Positions 1 through 9,004 are shown, counted from the stretch's first letter. The stretch is DNA of 64,000 bases from CAWCTB01 sp963798275 (GCA_963798275.1 CAWCTB010000001.1:1-64000), one strand, 5' to 3'. Numbers and translations: made by a program. Notes: a model not told the origin generated them from the letters alone.

Positions 1-626
1 TATGGGTGTTGCTGTATATGGTTGCCCGCCGGCTGCAACATGCTACGACGCAAAGAATCCTGGGCGTGGTAATGGCGGTGCTGGGCTGCGCCATTGCCGT
101 CGGACTGATTTCCGGGAAGAGCACCTTCCCCTGGCTTGGCTTGTCGGGTGTCCGTTTCAATCTTATCGGGGTGATGGGCGCAGAACTGGCGGCGATCTCA
201 TTTGCGTTTTACAACGTCTACGGGCAGCACCTGCTGAAGACCTACCATCGGTGGACCGTGCTGGTGTATGCGTTGCTGGGCGCGGCGGCGTTCTGGCTGG
301 TGGTGAACCCGCCTTGGAGAATCGCGGCGCAACACTATAGCGGCGGGCAGTGGCTGTTCCTGGCGGCGTTCTCGATCACGTCGATGTTAATTCCATTTTC
401 ATTCTATTTCGCAGGTCTGCAACATCTGGACGCGACGCGCGCGGTCGTCACCGCCTGCCTGGAGCCGGTGTGGGCGATTCTGCTGACCGCGCTGCTGCTG
501 GGCGAACTGGTCTCGGCGATGCAGGTGGTGGGCATAGTGGTGGTGCTGCTGGCGACGATTCTGGTGCAGTTGCCGGACCGGAAATTGAAAGAAGAGCCGG
601 CGATTGCGGTGGAACCGATCGAATGA
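1..626 (+). CDS. EamA/DMT-family transporter, C-terminal part (5' end outside window)
   Basis: The reading frame is open through the left window edge and ends at a stop at 626, so only the last ~207 residues are present. Six hydrophobic helices are visible, among them one with a FAFYNVYGQH loop, one with LIPFSFYFAGLQHLDA and a final AMQVVGIVVVLLATILVQLP. The pattern of short helices with a conserved 'EPVWAILLTALLLGE' stretch near the end is that of the second EamA domain of ten-helix drug/metabolite transporters, which export small metabolites across the inner membrane. The substrate cannot be inferred. An internal GTG at 6 could be mistaken for a start, but the frame continues upstream of it. 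Confidence 0.8.
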   Translation, partial: WVLLYMVARRLQHATTQRILGVVMAVLGCAIAVGLISGKSTFPWLGLSGVRFNLIGVMGAELAAISFAFYNVYGQHLLKTYHRWTVLVYALLGAAAFWLVVNPPWRIAAQHYSGGQWLFLAAFSITSMLIPFSFYFAGLQHLDATRAVVTACLEPVWAILLTALLLGELVSAMQVVGIVVVLLATILVQLPDRKLKEEPAIAVEPIE

Positions 627-778
627 GGAAGAGGCCGAAGGGAGCCGCGGACGCTGCGACAAGATTAGGGCTGGCTAAAATAGGGTAGCTTGCGAATTGC
701 GATATGTCCTAATGAAAGCGCCGCAGCAGCGCCGTTGCAGCCAATGCCCGGATGTCGGATGAAGGTTGAAATATCCCG

Positions 779-1192
779 ATGAGCGATTTCCTGTTCTCGT
801 ACGGGACTCTGCTTCCGGAGTATGCGCCCGGCGAAATCTCTGGGACAATTGCGAAACTGACCGCTTATGCCAGCGGCTGGGTCAGGGGCGTGCTCTATGA
901 TCTGGGTGATTATCCCGGTGCCGTGCTCGATCCCGCGTCCAGCAGCAAGGTGTTTGGCACGATTCTGCACTTACCTGCCAATACAACGGTCTGGGACGAG
1001 CTTGATGCATATGAGGGTTTCGACGCGACGAATCCAAGTGCCAGCCTTTTTATCCGGAAGCGCTGTCCAGTGGTGCTGGCCAATGGGCCAACCATCGAGT
1101 GTTGGATTTACGAATACAACGGGGAGCGCAATCGCTCCCTAATTATTACCACTGGGCGATATCGTCCGCAGCAATCTGCTCCTTCGCAGTAA
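779..1192 (+). CDS. Gamma-glutamylcyclotransferase-like (GGCT/AIG2 fold) protein
   Basis: This is a 137-residue protein, the normal size for this fold. It has the N-terminal YGTLL signature (residues 8-12) that forms the substrate-binding loop, a YDLGDYPGAV strand-turn, and LDAYEGFD, in which Glu79 matches the conserved catalytic acid of gamma-glutamylcyclotransferases. Family members cleave gamma-glutamyl amino acids or related gamma-glutamyl amines to 5-oxoproline. Bacterial AIG2-like members are mostly uncharacterised, so the exact substrate is unknown. It lies just upstream of the DUF72 gene on the same strand. The ATG at 779 has no strong Shine-Dalgarno sequence. Confidence 0.75.
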   Translation: MSDFLFSYGTLLPEYAPGEISGTIAKLTAYASGWVRGVLYDLGDYPGAVLDPASSSKVFGTILHLPANTTVWDELDAYEGFDATNPSASLFIRKRCPVVLANGPTIECWIYEYNGERNRSLIITTGRYRPQQSAPSQ

Positions 1193-1215
1193 CATAGTTG
1201 ACGCGAGTCTCAGCC

Positions 1216-1986
1216 ATGACGGCCGACCTTTCTCCTAGTCATACCCAAATCGGTGTACCCCCAGTCCCGCTCTACGTGGGCACGTCCGGCTGGTCGTACG
1301 CCATCTGGAAGCCCGAGTTCTATCCCAAGGAAGTCGCGTCCAAGAACTTCCTGAAGTACTATGCCACGCGGCTCAACACCGTAGAGGTGAATTTCACCTT
1401 CCGCATGCGGCTGCAGGAGAAGACTGCCACCAACTGGATGGCTGACGTTGGCCCGAACTTCCGCTTTGCGCTCAAGGCGAACCAGTACATCACGCACATT
1501 CGCAGGCTGCAGAATGTTGAGGATCCGGTGCAGCGCTTCCTGGCCTCGCTGCAGCCGTTCGGAACGCAGCTTGGTCCGGTGCTGTTTCAGCTTCCGCCCA
1601 ACCTCAAGGCCGACGTTGGTTTGCTGCGCGACTTTCTCGCGCTCTTGCCCAGGAACTTCAAGGCGGCATTCGAATTCCGCCACAATTCGTGGTTCGCCGA
1701 GGACACGTACTCCGCGCTGCGCCAACGCAATGCCGCCATGTGCATTGCCGAGACCGAGAAGCTGGAAACACCCGAGCTCCACACTGCGACCTACACGTAT
1801 TTCCGCTTTCGCAAGCCGAGCTATTCTCCGGAAGAAGTGCAGCAGTTGGCCGAGCGGGTGAAACGCACGCTGCGCGCCGGTCTGGAAACTTACGCATTCT
1901 TCAAGCACGAGGAAGATCCGCGCAGCCCGTTGAACGCGGTGGTGCTACTGAACGCCGTCACCGAAGCTGCCTGGCCGAGCCGGTGA
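1216..1986 (+). CDS. DUF72 (YecE-like) family protein
   Basis: About 256 residues. The N-terminal LYVGTSGWSYAIWKPEFYP and the following LKYYATRLNTVEVNFTF are hallmark segments of the DUF72 family, which adopts a TIM-barrel-like fold. FALKANQYITHIRRL and PVLFQLPPNL follow in the order usual for the family. The biochemical role of the family is not established. The frame opens with TTG at 1198, but I prefer ATG 1216 because family homology begins shortly after it; neither start has a clear ribosome binding site. The start is only ~24 nt past the GGCT-like stop, so the two genes are probably co-transcribed. Confidence 0.75.
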   Translation: MTADLSPSHTQIGVPPVPLYVGTSGWSYAIWKPEFYPKEVASKNFLKYYATRLNTVEVNFTFRMRLQEKTATNWMADVGPNFRFALKANQYITHIRRLQNVEDPVQRFLASLQPFGTQLGPVLFQLPPNLKADVGLLRDFLALLPRNFKAAFEFRHNSWFAEDTYSALRQRNAAMCIAETEKLETPELHTATYTYFRFRKPSYSPEEVQQLAERVKRTLRAGLETYAFFKHEEDPRSPLNAVVLLNAVTEAAWPSR

Positions 1987-2078
1987 TTCCAACGCCAGCC
2001 TACCGTATCAGAATTGGTGGCCGATGCCTGCCCGCACCCCGGTAGTCATCCAGCGGCTCCGACGGCGCGACGGTCAGC

Positions 2079-2456
2079 TCAAGGGGTAGCCGATTTGCAC
2101 TTGTCCGCTATGCGCTTCACACTTTTTACTTCAAAAACCGGCCACTCGACTGCGCTCGACCCCGCGCCCGCGGGCGTGGTGTCTTCCGTGCTGTATCCCG
2201 GCTTGCCGCTGACTTCGACCTGGCGGCCGACCTGGTGGCCAAGCTTGTTGGCGGCCCCCGAAAGCCGATGCGTCGTCCCGTCGTCCTCGGTCAGGGTGTA
2301 GTGACCGTTCGAGCTCTGCAGACACCCCTCGAGCGTCGGCAGGTCTAACGTCTTGTCCGCAGGCTTGCCTGCATCCGAAGGTGGCTTGGCCGCTTGCGCT
2401 TGCACCCAAACCGCAGAGATCAACAGCATCAGAGTAAGTATGACTGTCTTGCGCAC
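2079..2456 (-). CDS. Small secreted protein of unknown function
   Basis: The 125-residue product begins with a clear signal peptide (MRKTVILTLMLLISAVWVQAQA), so the mature protein is probably periplasmic. The mature part contains LEGCLQSSNGHYTLTEDDG, then LSGAANKLGHQVGRQVEVSG. This 'GCL...Y.L...L.G....L..HVG..VEV.G' layout is an OB-like beta-rich pattern I recall from small secreted acidobacterial proteins (similar to DUF5818); that assignment is from memory and unverified. No catalytic residues are evident. It stands alone between a forward-strand gene pair and a non-coding stretch. Confidence 0.6.
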   Translation of the reverse strand: MRKTVILTLMLLISAVWVQAQAAKPPSDAGKPADKTLDLPTLEGCLQSSNGHYTLTEDDGTTHRLSGAANKLGHQVGRQVEVSGKPGYSTEDTTPAGAGSSAVEWPVFEVKSVKRIADKCKSATP

Positions 2457-2984
2457 CAGGGGCCTCCTTGCACTTGCCAGTACAGCATCGCCTCATCTTA
2501 AGGACTCGATTATCCGCCAGTCAACGAAGAGCGCTCGCCGCAACCGCGAGGGTGTGAAGATTGAGAATCTTCCGTTGTGATGGTTGCTTTCATGGGGTCC
2601 CTACTCTTCGTGACCTGTGTGACCTCTTCCGTGAGCCTAGGTGCGCTGGCGGTACGCAGTCTCCCCGCAGCAATTCCGGAGGGGTCGATCTGCGGACATG
2701 AAGGGAGTCGGATCCGCCACTCCAATGCGATCCTGCGAACGGGATCCACCTAAACTTCGGGCAGCCGTCACACCTGGCTACGTGTGATATGGCTTGTTCT
2801 CAACAGTTGACAGCCCTGTGCGATACTTGCGAGACATGTACGCTCATTCCGAGGATTTGCCACTCATCGGAGCCGAAACTAGCGCGGCTGCCAGCGTTCA
2901 AAACGCTGCCAAAGTAGAACCGTGACACCTCGTGTTTGAACCTGAACTTGGAAGAAGTGATCTTTATCCGAGGGTACATCGTCT
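2457..2984. other. Intergenic stretch without a convincing gene
   Basis: No open frame here has coding character on either strand. A TTGACA hexamer occurs at about 2806, but no matching -10 box lies at 16-18 bp from it. No repeat or strong hairpin was seen. It separates the divergent secreted-protein gene and VOC gene and must hold their promoters. Confidence 0.5.
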
Positions 2985-3383
2985 ATGACAGACTGGTTCG
3001 CGCGCCCCGTTCTACACGTCAAGGACGTTGGGGCCTCGCTCCGCTTTTACATTGACCGACTCGGCTTCACGAGTTCCTGGCGCTACGACGAGGACGGCCG
3101 AGTGTACGTCGCACAGGTCGACCGGCAGGGCTGCGCGCTTATCCTGGCCGACAGGTGGCCGGAGAAGATTGGCAAAGGGCTGATGTTCATTTCGCTGAAC
3201 GTCGAGCCGGAGAGGCGCGAGGGCGCGGTCACCGCGTTGGACGCGCTGCGTGCGGAACTTGAGGCCAAGGGCGTTCTGGTCACGGAGGGTTGGTGGGGCT
3301 ACCGGCTTCTGGTAGTCGATGACCTCGACGGCAATCAGCTCTTCTTCAACTATCCGAACGAGACTGCATCCGGCGAGATTTAA
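2985..3383 (+). CDS. VOC superfamily (glyoxalase/bleomycin-resistance-like) protein
   Basis: A 132-residue single-domain protein. The start ARPVLHVKDVGASLRFYIDRLGF is the classic first beta-alpha-beta unit of vicinal-oxygen-chelate proteins, and the end VVDDLDGNQLFFNYP is the last metal-ligand strand. VOC proteins include glyoxalases, dioxygenases and antibiotic-sequestering proteins. The short length and 'WRYDEDGRVYVAQVDRQGCALIL' middle resemble bleomycin-resistance-type members, but the substrate cannot be told. The SelW-like selenoprotein gene lies 221 bp downstream on the same strand. Confidence 0.75.
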   Translation: MTDWFARPVLHVKDVGASLRFYIDRLGFTSSWRYDEDGRVYVAQVDRQGCALILADRWPEKIGKGLMFISLNVEPERREGAVTALDALRAELEAKGVLVTEGWWGYRLLVVDDLDGNQLFFNYPNETASGEI

Positions 3384-3492
3384 ACGGCGGCGTAGTGACA
3401 CTCCAATTTCGTGAGGATTCGAACGGTTAGCGAAATGTCGCCAAGTCGTAGGTAATCCGGGGTGCGCGGCCTGGTTCCTGTTAGGGTACGAC

Positions 3493-3522
3493 TTGGCCCG
3501 TTTTCATGAACCGTCGTATAAA
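3493..3522 (+). promoter_or_regulatory. Candidate sigma70 promoter for the SelW-like gene
   Basis: TTGGCC (3493-3498) and TATAAA (3517-3522) are separated by 18 bp and lie about 80 bp upstream of the ATG at 3605. The -10 box is good and the -35 box is weak, so this is a suggestion only. Confidence 0.3.
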
Positions 3523-3604
3523 GTGTGGGGTTGTTGTCTCAATTCACATTCACATAGCTCGAGGAATCGACTGAGCCGCTGGGCGGAGCAGATTGGAGAA
3601 CAAA

Positions 3605-3871
3605 ATGGAGATCGAGATCATTCACTGCCCGACGTGACAGAACAATAAAGCCAAGGTCGCGAGTCTCGCGACCCTCATTAAGAATCGCCTGAACATTGAA
3701 GCCGTCATTACGCCTGGTAAGCACGGTCAGTTCGAGGTTATCGCTGACGGCAAGAGGATAGCCGAGCGCGGTGGAAACTGGCTCACACGGAGCTTTGGCG
3801 CCGGATACCCCGACCTCGACGGCGTGGTCGAGCAACTCGAGAAGCACCGTGCGATGGGCGCAGCACGGTAG
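3605..3871 (+). CDS. SelW/Rdx-family selenoprotein with in-frame TGA (Sec) at residue 11
   Basis: Ordinary gene calling misses this gene because codon 11 is TGA (3635-3637). Read through as selenocysteine, the frame gives 88 residues: an N-terminal MEIEIIHCPT, then U11, a helix, and HGQFEVIADGKRIAERGG followed by GAGYPD and VVEQLEKH. This is the thioredoxin-like layout of the SelT/SelW/Rdx family, and Cys8/U11 form the CxxU redox pair at the exact position where relatives have CxxC or CxxU. A Shine-Dalgarno GGAG at 3595-3598 lies 6 nt before the ATG. A SECIS-like hairpin follows the TGA. No usable in-frame start exists soon after the TGA, so termination would leave a useless 10-residue peptide. 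Family members are putative thiol-based redox proteins. Sec machinery genes (selA, selB, selC, selD) are not in this window. Confidence 0.85.
3655..3673 (+). promoter_or_regulatory. Bacterial SECIS-like stem-loop downstream of the Sec TGA
   Basis: GGTCGCGAGTCTCGCGACC is a perfect inverted repeat: 7 bp closing an AGUCU loop, or 8 bp with a GUC triloop. The loop begins 24 nt after the UGA. Known bacterial SECIS elements lie directly 3' of the UGA, inside the coding sequence, with the apical loop about 16-37 nt away and a G among its first loop bases. The E. coli fdhF loop likewise carries GUCU. The codons spanned are K V A S L A T, so the pairing is not forced by the protein sequence. Confidence 0.75.
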
Positions 3872-4270
3872 GTAGCAGGTTTCGATTTGTCTAAAGTCGG
3901 TCAGGCGCTCATGGCCTTTCTTGTAGCGGGCAGATAGGGTTCGTGAAATCGCAAAGGCACACCCTATCCGGTGACCTCCGACCACAAGCTGCTCGTGAGG
4001 TAATTCCATGCTGCGGCACGGGAGGCCGCCAGCATGGCTGCGAAGAGATCCAAAATCAGGCACCGCCGCACGGTGCTTCGGCTCTCCGATTATAGGTACC
4101 CCACATTATCGGACGTTGGATTCCTGAGTTGGGTTTACTGGCGGACCAATAACCGACGAGAACAATTCTCCTGGAAGGTCAGCGGTGCGTGCGAGGCAGC
4201 TTCGACCGAACTCGGGTGCCGTATCCGCCTTGTCATTCCCGCCGGGCGTCGCGCGCGCCATACTCGTGGG
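3872..4270. other. Intergenic stretch before xerD; no gene supported
   Basis: The xerD frame is open back to an ATG at 4034, but the extra ~79 residues are Arg/Ser-rich, show no homology to the recombinase N-terminal domain and precede a GTG at 4271 that gives the usual protein length. An antisense frame covering 3539-4063 overlaps the SelW-like gene and has no recognisable features. No repeats were seen. Confidence 0.5.
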
Positions 4271-5212
4271 GTGCAGTCTGCCGATCCCAATCTCCGCTTG
4301 CTGAGCGCCTTCCTCGACTACCTGAAGATCGAGAAGGGACTGGCGCCGCTCAGCGTTGCCGCCTACCGGTCCGACCTGGAGCAGTACGCGGAGTTCCTGC
4401 TGAAGAAAAAACACGGGCTGAAAGAAGCGCGGCGGCAGGATGTGCGTGACTTTCTCAACCAACTGCTATCGAACGGCGTGGACGGACGCAGCGTGGCGCG
4501 CAAGCTTTCGGCGCTGCGGCATTTTTACAAGTACCTGCTGCTGGACCGCTACATTACCATCGATCCGACGCTCAACATCGACTCGCCACGGCAGTGGAAG
4601 GTGTTGCCCAAGTCGCTGGCGGCGGATGAAGTCGAGCAGGTGCTGCGAGGTCCGGCGCGAGCCAAAGACGACCGCCTGTCGCAAGCCCTGACCTTGCGCG
4701 ATCGCGCCATGCTGGAAGTCTTCTACGCCGGAGCGCTGCGGGTGTCGGAGATCATCAGTGTCAAGCTCGAAGACCTGAAGCTCGAACTCGGCTACGTGCT
4801 GGTGCGGGGCAAGGGCGACAAGGAGCGCATCGTGCCGCTGGGCCGCGCAGCGCAGGAAATTGTGCAACTCTACCTGCGGGATGCGCGGCCGGTGCTGGCG
4901 GCAGGGAAGTCGTCGCCGGTTCTGTTTATCGCGCGCGGAGCGCGCGCCATCACCCGGCAACGCGTCTGGCAACTGGTGAACGCCGCATCGTCGCAGATGG
5001 GACGGCACGCCTCGCCGCACATGCTGCGCCACAGTTGCGCCACCCACATGGTGGAGAACGGCGCCGACCTGCGTACGGTGCAGACCATCCTCGGGCACGC
5101 GGACATTTCGACTACGCAGGTGTACACCCACCTGGCGCTCGACCGGCTGAACCAGGTGTACAAGCAGCATCATCCGCGCAGCCGCCGGCGTGCAGCCATG
5201 AAGCCGGAATGA
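4271..5212 (+). CDS. xerD: Tyrosine recombinase XerD
   Basis: With the GTG start at 4271 the protein is 313 residues, close to the ~300 of XerC/XerD. The N-terminal SAM-like core-binding domain (LRLLSAFLDYLKIEKGLAPL...) is followed by the catalytic domain with all six active-site positions: Arg157 (ALRVSE), Lys181 (GKGDKER), His250 and Arg253 (HMLRH), His276 (LGHADIS) and the nucleophile Tyr285 (TTQVYTH). The C-terminal ending LALDRLNQVYKQHHPR is XerD-like. The protein would pair with XerC to resolve chromosome dimers at dif together with FtsK. Its TGA overlaps the ATG of the next gene (ATGA), which indicates translational coupling. Confidence 0.88.
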   Translation: MQSADPNLRLLSAFLDYLKIEKGLAPLSVAAYRSDLEQYAEFLLKKKHGLKEARRQDVRDFLNQLLSNGVDGRSVARKLSALRHFYKYLLLDRYITIDPTLNIDSPRQWKVLPKSLAADEVEQVLRGPARAKDDRLSQALTLRDRAMLEVFYAGALRVSEIISVKLEDLKLELGYVLVRGKGDKERIVPLGRAAQEIVQLYLRDARPVLAAGKSSPVLFIARGARAITRQRVWQLVNAASSQMGRHASPHMLRHSCATHMVENGADLRTVQTILGHADISTTQVYTHLALDRLNQVYKQHHPRSRRRAAMKPE

Positions 5213-6141
5213 CAAAGCCCGCTACCGTCGTCGAAAAAGCAGTTGCGAAGTTCGTGCGCGCGCTGCAGGAGCGCAACGCGTCGCAGCACACGGTTAAAGC
5301 TTACAGCGGCGACCTGGCGCTGTTTGCGGAGTACGTTGGCCCGCAAGATTGGCGCGACATTGACCACGTGCTGATTCGCGGATACCTGTCGAACCTGTAC
5401 GAGCGCGGGCTAAGCAAGACCTCGGTCGCCCGGTCGCTGGCGGCGCTGCGATCGCTGTACAAGTGGCTGGCGCAGGAAGGAGTTGTCGATCAGAATCCCG
5501 CGGCGCTGGTGGCAACTCCCAAGCTGCCGCAGAAGCTGCCGCGCGTGCCGACTATCGAAGAGCTTAACAGCCTGATGGATGCGGATATGCCGGAGTGTTC
5601 GGCATTCGCGACGCGCGACCAGGTCATCTTCGAATTGCTTTATGGCTGCGGCATTCGCAACGCGGAGTTGACGGGGATCAACGTTAACGATGTGCATTGG
5701 TCGAAGGACGTGATTCTGGTACGCGGCAAGGGCAAGAAGGAGCGTTATGTGCCGCTGGGCGATACGGCTATGCAGGCGATTCGCGGATACCTGCCCGAAA
5801 GGCAGAAGGTGCTAGGCGAAACAAAGCGCACGACAGAGAGGGCGTTGCTCATCAATTTGCGTGGCGCGCGATTGACCACGCGCAGCGTAGGACGCATCGT
5901 GAAGCAGATCGCAGTCGCGCGCGGGCTGTCACCGGACGTGCATCCGCATACCTTGCGGCATGCCTTTGGTACCCACATGCTCGAGGAGGGCGCCGATCTG
6001 CGCGCGATCCAGGAGATGCTGGGACACGAGCGCTTGTCGACCACGCAGCGCTACACCCAGCTCACGGTCAAGCATGTCATGGATGTGTATGACCGGACCC
6101 ATCCCGCACGCGAACAAGGGGAAGGCATGAGAGCGGGCTAA
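5209..6141 (+). CDS. xerC: Tyrosine recombinase XerC
   Basis: A 310-residue recombinase starting at the ATG that overlaps the xerD stop. Catalytic residues are Arg150 (GIRNAEL), Lys174 (GKGKKER), His247 and Arg250 (HTLRH), His273 (LGHERLS) and Tyr282 (TTQRYTQ). The NDVHW and GKGKKERYVPLG segments are typical of XerC. The frame ends (GMRAG-stop) inside the first hairpin of a REP-like palindromic element, which therefore supplies the last codons and the stop. In many bacteria xerC and xerD are unlinked; here they form a coupled pair and are presumably expressed in fixed ratio. Confidence 0.85.
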   Translation: MTKPATVVEKAVAKFVRALQERNASQHTVKAYSGDLALFAEYVGPQDWRDIDHVLIRGYLSNLYERGLSKTSVARSLAALRSLYKWLAQEGVVDQNPAALVATPKLPQKLPRVPTIEELNSLMDADMPECSAFATRDQVIFELLYGCGIRNAELTGINVNDVHWSKDVILVRGKGKKERYVPLGDTAMQAIRGYLPERQKVLGETKRTTERALLINLRGARLTTRSVGRIVKQIAVARGLSPDVHPHTLRHAFGTHMLEEGADLRAIQEMLGHERLSTTQRYTQLTVKHVMDVYDRTHPAREQGEGMRAG

Positions 6142-6208
6142 AGCCCGCAGAGGAATTAATGGGGGCGACGTTACGGCACGCCTGAAGGCGTGCCCCTTCA
6201 AAACGCTA
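6133..6208. repeat. REP-like double-hairpin element
   Basis: Two palindromes: GCGGGCTAAAGCCCGC (6133-6148) and GGCACGCCTGAAGGCGTGCC (6175-6194), followed by CCTTCAAAAC. The same architecture, with different but still self-complementary stems, recurs at 63376-63442 and 63515-63580. It overlaps the 3' end of xerC. Confidence 0.75.
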
Positions 6209-6252
6209 AAAATGCAGGGGGATTTCGCCGACGTATCGATACCCCTGGCGAC

Positions 6253-9004
6253 TTACCTGCCTGCGACGAGCTCCGGCTTGGCTGGGCCGTGCAGTTCCTC
6301 CCAGGCGTTGACGACGCGGTCGCGAATCTCAGAGGTCATCTGTGCGTACTGGGCTTCCAGGTTTGTTCCCGGTGCGGGCGGATCTATGGGATCGAGAATT
6401 CGCATCTTGAGCCGCTTGAACCCCTGAAATTTTTGACTGCGCGGCCAGGCCTCGAAGAAGCCATCAATCGCAACCGGGACGACCGGACACTGGGCATGGA
6501 TGGCCAGAATGGCTGCGCCTTTGCGAAAAGTCTTGGGCATGCCGTCGATGCTGCGCTCGCCTTCGGGGAAGAGTACCAGGTTACGGCGGCGGCGCAGGCC
6601 ATAGGCGCTGGCGCGCATGGCGGGAACGAGGTTGGAGTCGGGGTCGATGGGGATGAGGCGAGTGTTCTCTGCGATTTTGCGCATGATTGTGCTGCCAAAG
6701 ATCTCGCTGGTGCCGACGTAAAACGTGTTGCGGAACAAGTGGTAGGGGAGCGCGGCAACCAGCGCGGGCGCATCGAGGAAGCTCTGATGATTCGGCGACA
6801 GAATAAATGGGCCCGTCTGCGGCAGTTTATCGATACCCTCAACCTTTAGATGAAAGAATGTCCGAAAGAACAGGTGAACACACCGCATCGCGAAGAACCA
6901 CAGTGGGGCAGTGATGGGGTGCTCGTCATCGATGGTCTGGCGTTCGATTGCGCCCGGTGGCTCAGCGATGATCTCTTCCCAACCAGCCGAGGCGCGGGCA
7001 TCGGTGCCTCCAGAGTATTGGAGGACGGCATCGACCAGGTCGCGCACGGTGTACAAGTCCGAGGCGACCGTGTCGGGCACGTGCGAGCCCATCTGCTGGT
7101 CGAGCGAGACCAGCAATTCAACCCGCTCCATCGAGTCGAGGCCGAGATCGAGTTCGAGATTGTCGGCGGGATGGATGTGATCTTTCTTCTGCTTGGCGGC
7201 ATCGCGGATAATCGCGACCGCTTTGCTGACCCTGGGCCGCTGCAGCCATTCGGTATCTTCTTCGGTGAATTTGCGCTCAGCGCTGGCCTGCGCCTGCTTG
7301 CCCTCACCACGCTTGACGCGCTGCTCGACTTCGAAGCGCTTGATCTTGCGGGTGGTGGTGCGAGGCAGATCGTCCTGCCAGATTTCGTAGCTGAGGATGC
7401 GCTTGGTGGCCGGCAGTTTGGCGGAGAGGCCCTCGATTTCGAAACGCAGCATGTCGCCAACGTTGACGACCTTGAGGCGCCGCAGATTTTCGAAGTTGGG
7501 AACGACCACGGCGTGCAGGCGCTCAGAAAAGGGCTCACCGGGCGCACTCTGCAAACCGAGAACACAAATCTCCTTGATGTTGGGCGACTGCAAGTAGTGC
7601 GCTTCGATCTCCTCGGGGTACACGTTCTTACCCGAGCTGAGCACGATGACGTCCTTCTTGCGCCCGGTGATGAAGTAGTTGCCGTGGGCGTCGCAATAAC
7701 CGAGATCGCCGGTGAGGAGCCAGCCATCGCGCATCACCGCAGCGGTAGCGTCGGGGCGCTTGTAATAGCCCTCCATGATGATGCCGCCGCGGATGGCGAT
7801 TTCGCCGACGGTCGCGCCGCCGTGCTCGGGGGACGGTTCGCCGCCTTCGACCTTGAATTCGTTGCCGGGAAGGGGCTTGCCAATGGAGCCCATGACGACG
7901 TCTTTCGGGGGATTGATCGCTGCGCCGCCACTGGTTTCGGTGAGGCCATAGGCCTGGAGCATGGTGAATCCCATGGCCTGGAAGTCGCGGCCGATGGCTG
8001 GATCGAAGCGTGAGCCGCCGGTGATGAGATAGCGCATGCTGGGACCGAGCATCTTGTGTACGCGCCCGAAGAGCAGCTTGCCGAGGTTGATGCCGAATTT
8101 TCGAGACAATGCCGAAGCGCGCATCATGAGTCGAAATATGGACTTGGTCAGCGCACCCTTTTGCTGCACCTCTTTCTGGATGCGCTCGTGAATCAGATAA
8201 AAGAATTGCGGCACGCAACAGAAGACGGTAATGCTGCGTTCCTGCAGAGCGCGCATCAACTCCGTGGTGTTGAGCGATTCCAGGAAGACGATCCGCATGC
8301 CTACTGCCAGGGGCAGCAGCAGGTTTGCCATCTGGGCCAGCGCATGGAAGAGCGGCAGGATGCCGAGAATGGCGTCCTTCGGCCCCACGTCGACGACTGG
8401 CGAAGACGGATTCGGCTTCGGCGTAAAGGTTGGCGTGCGAAAGCATCACACCCTTGGGATCGCTGGTGGTTCCCGAGGTGTAGAGCAGCGTCGCCAGATC
8501 ATGGGGTTGGACAGTGGCCGTCTGGAAATTACCCGGCCCGGCGGCGAACATGGCGAGCACCGAAGGCAGGTCGCTTCCCTCCGGAGCGGGATCGAGCAGG
8601 ATGATTCTTACCGGCGTGCCGGCAATGGCTTCCTGGGCGAGCGGCAAGTTCCTGGTGTCGCAGAAGAGGTAAACAGCGTCGCTGTCGAGGAGGAGTTTGT
8701 GAACCTGGTCGGCGTGGAAGGCGGTGTCGAAAGGAACAGCGGTATTGCCGGAGGCGTGCACGCCGAGGTAGGCGGCGACCCAGCGGGGATGGTTGGCAGC
8801 CAACAGGGCGCATTTGGAGCCGCGCGGAGTGCCCTGATCCAGCAGCCAGCGACCGACCGACTCCGCCATCTGGCGCAGGTTGGCGAAGGTATAGCTCTCG
8901 AGCGCGGGCGCGCCGGCCGAAACGGCCGCGGGATCGTGCTGCAATTCGACCGCGATCGCGTCGGGCCAGCGTTCCGCCGATTGCAGAAAGCGTTGATAGA
9001 ACAT
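6253..9004 (-). CDS. AMP-dependent acyl ligase - ACP - 1-acylglycerol-phosphate acyltransferase fusion (frame break)
   Basis: Joined at a one-base break near 8398 (just after ESVFA, resuming VVDVGPKDA), the product is 916 residues. The N-terminal ~560 residues form an ANL adenylating enzyme: P-loop YTSGTTSDPKG, YGLTETSGG, then TGDLGY and GRKKDVIVLSSGKNVYPEE. A central acyl-carrier domain carries the phosphopantetheine site LGLDSMERVEL. The C-terminal domain is a PlsC-type acyltransferase with NHQSFLD (HxxxxD) and PEGERS. The order suggests activation of a fatty acid, loading on the built-in carrier, and transfer to a lyso-lipid, as in Aas-type lysophospholipid re-acylation or synthesis of an unusual lipid. 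The exact substrate is unknown. It is divergent from secA. Confidence 0.8.

Noticed and set aside
3539..4063. 174-residue antisense open frame over the SelW-like gene
   Set aside because: No recognisable domain; it overlaps the sense gene that has a ribosome binding site, family motifs and a SECIS hairpin.
4034..4270. N-terminal extension of XerD from ATG 4034
   Set aside because: Would add ~79 Arg-rich residues with no match to the recombinase N-domain; the GTG at 4271 gives the expected length.
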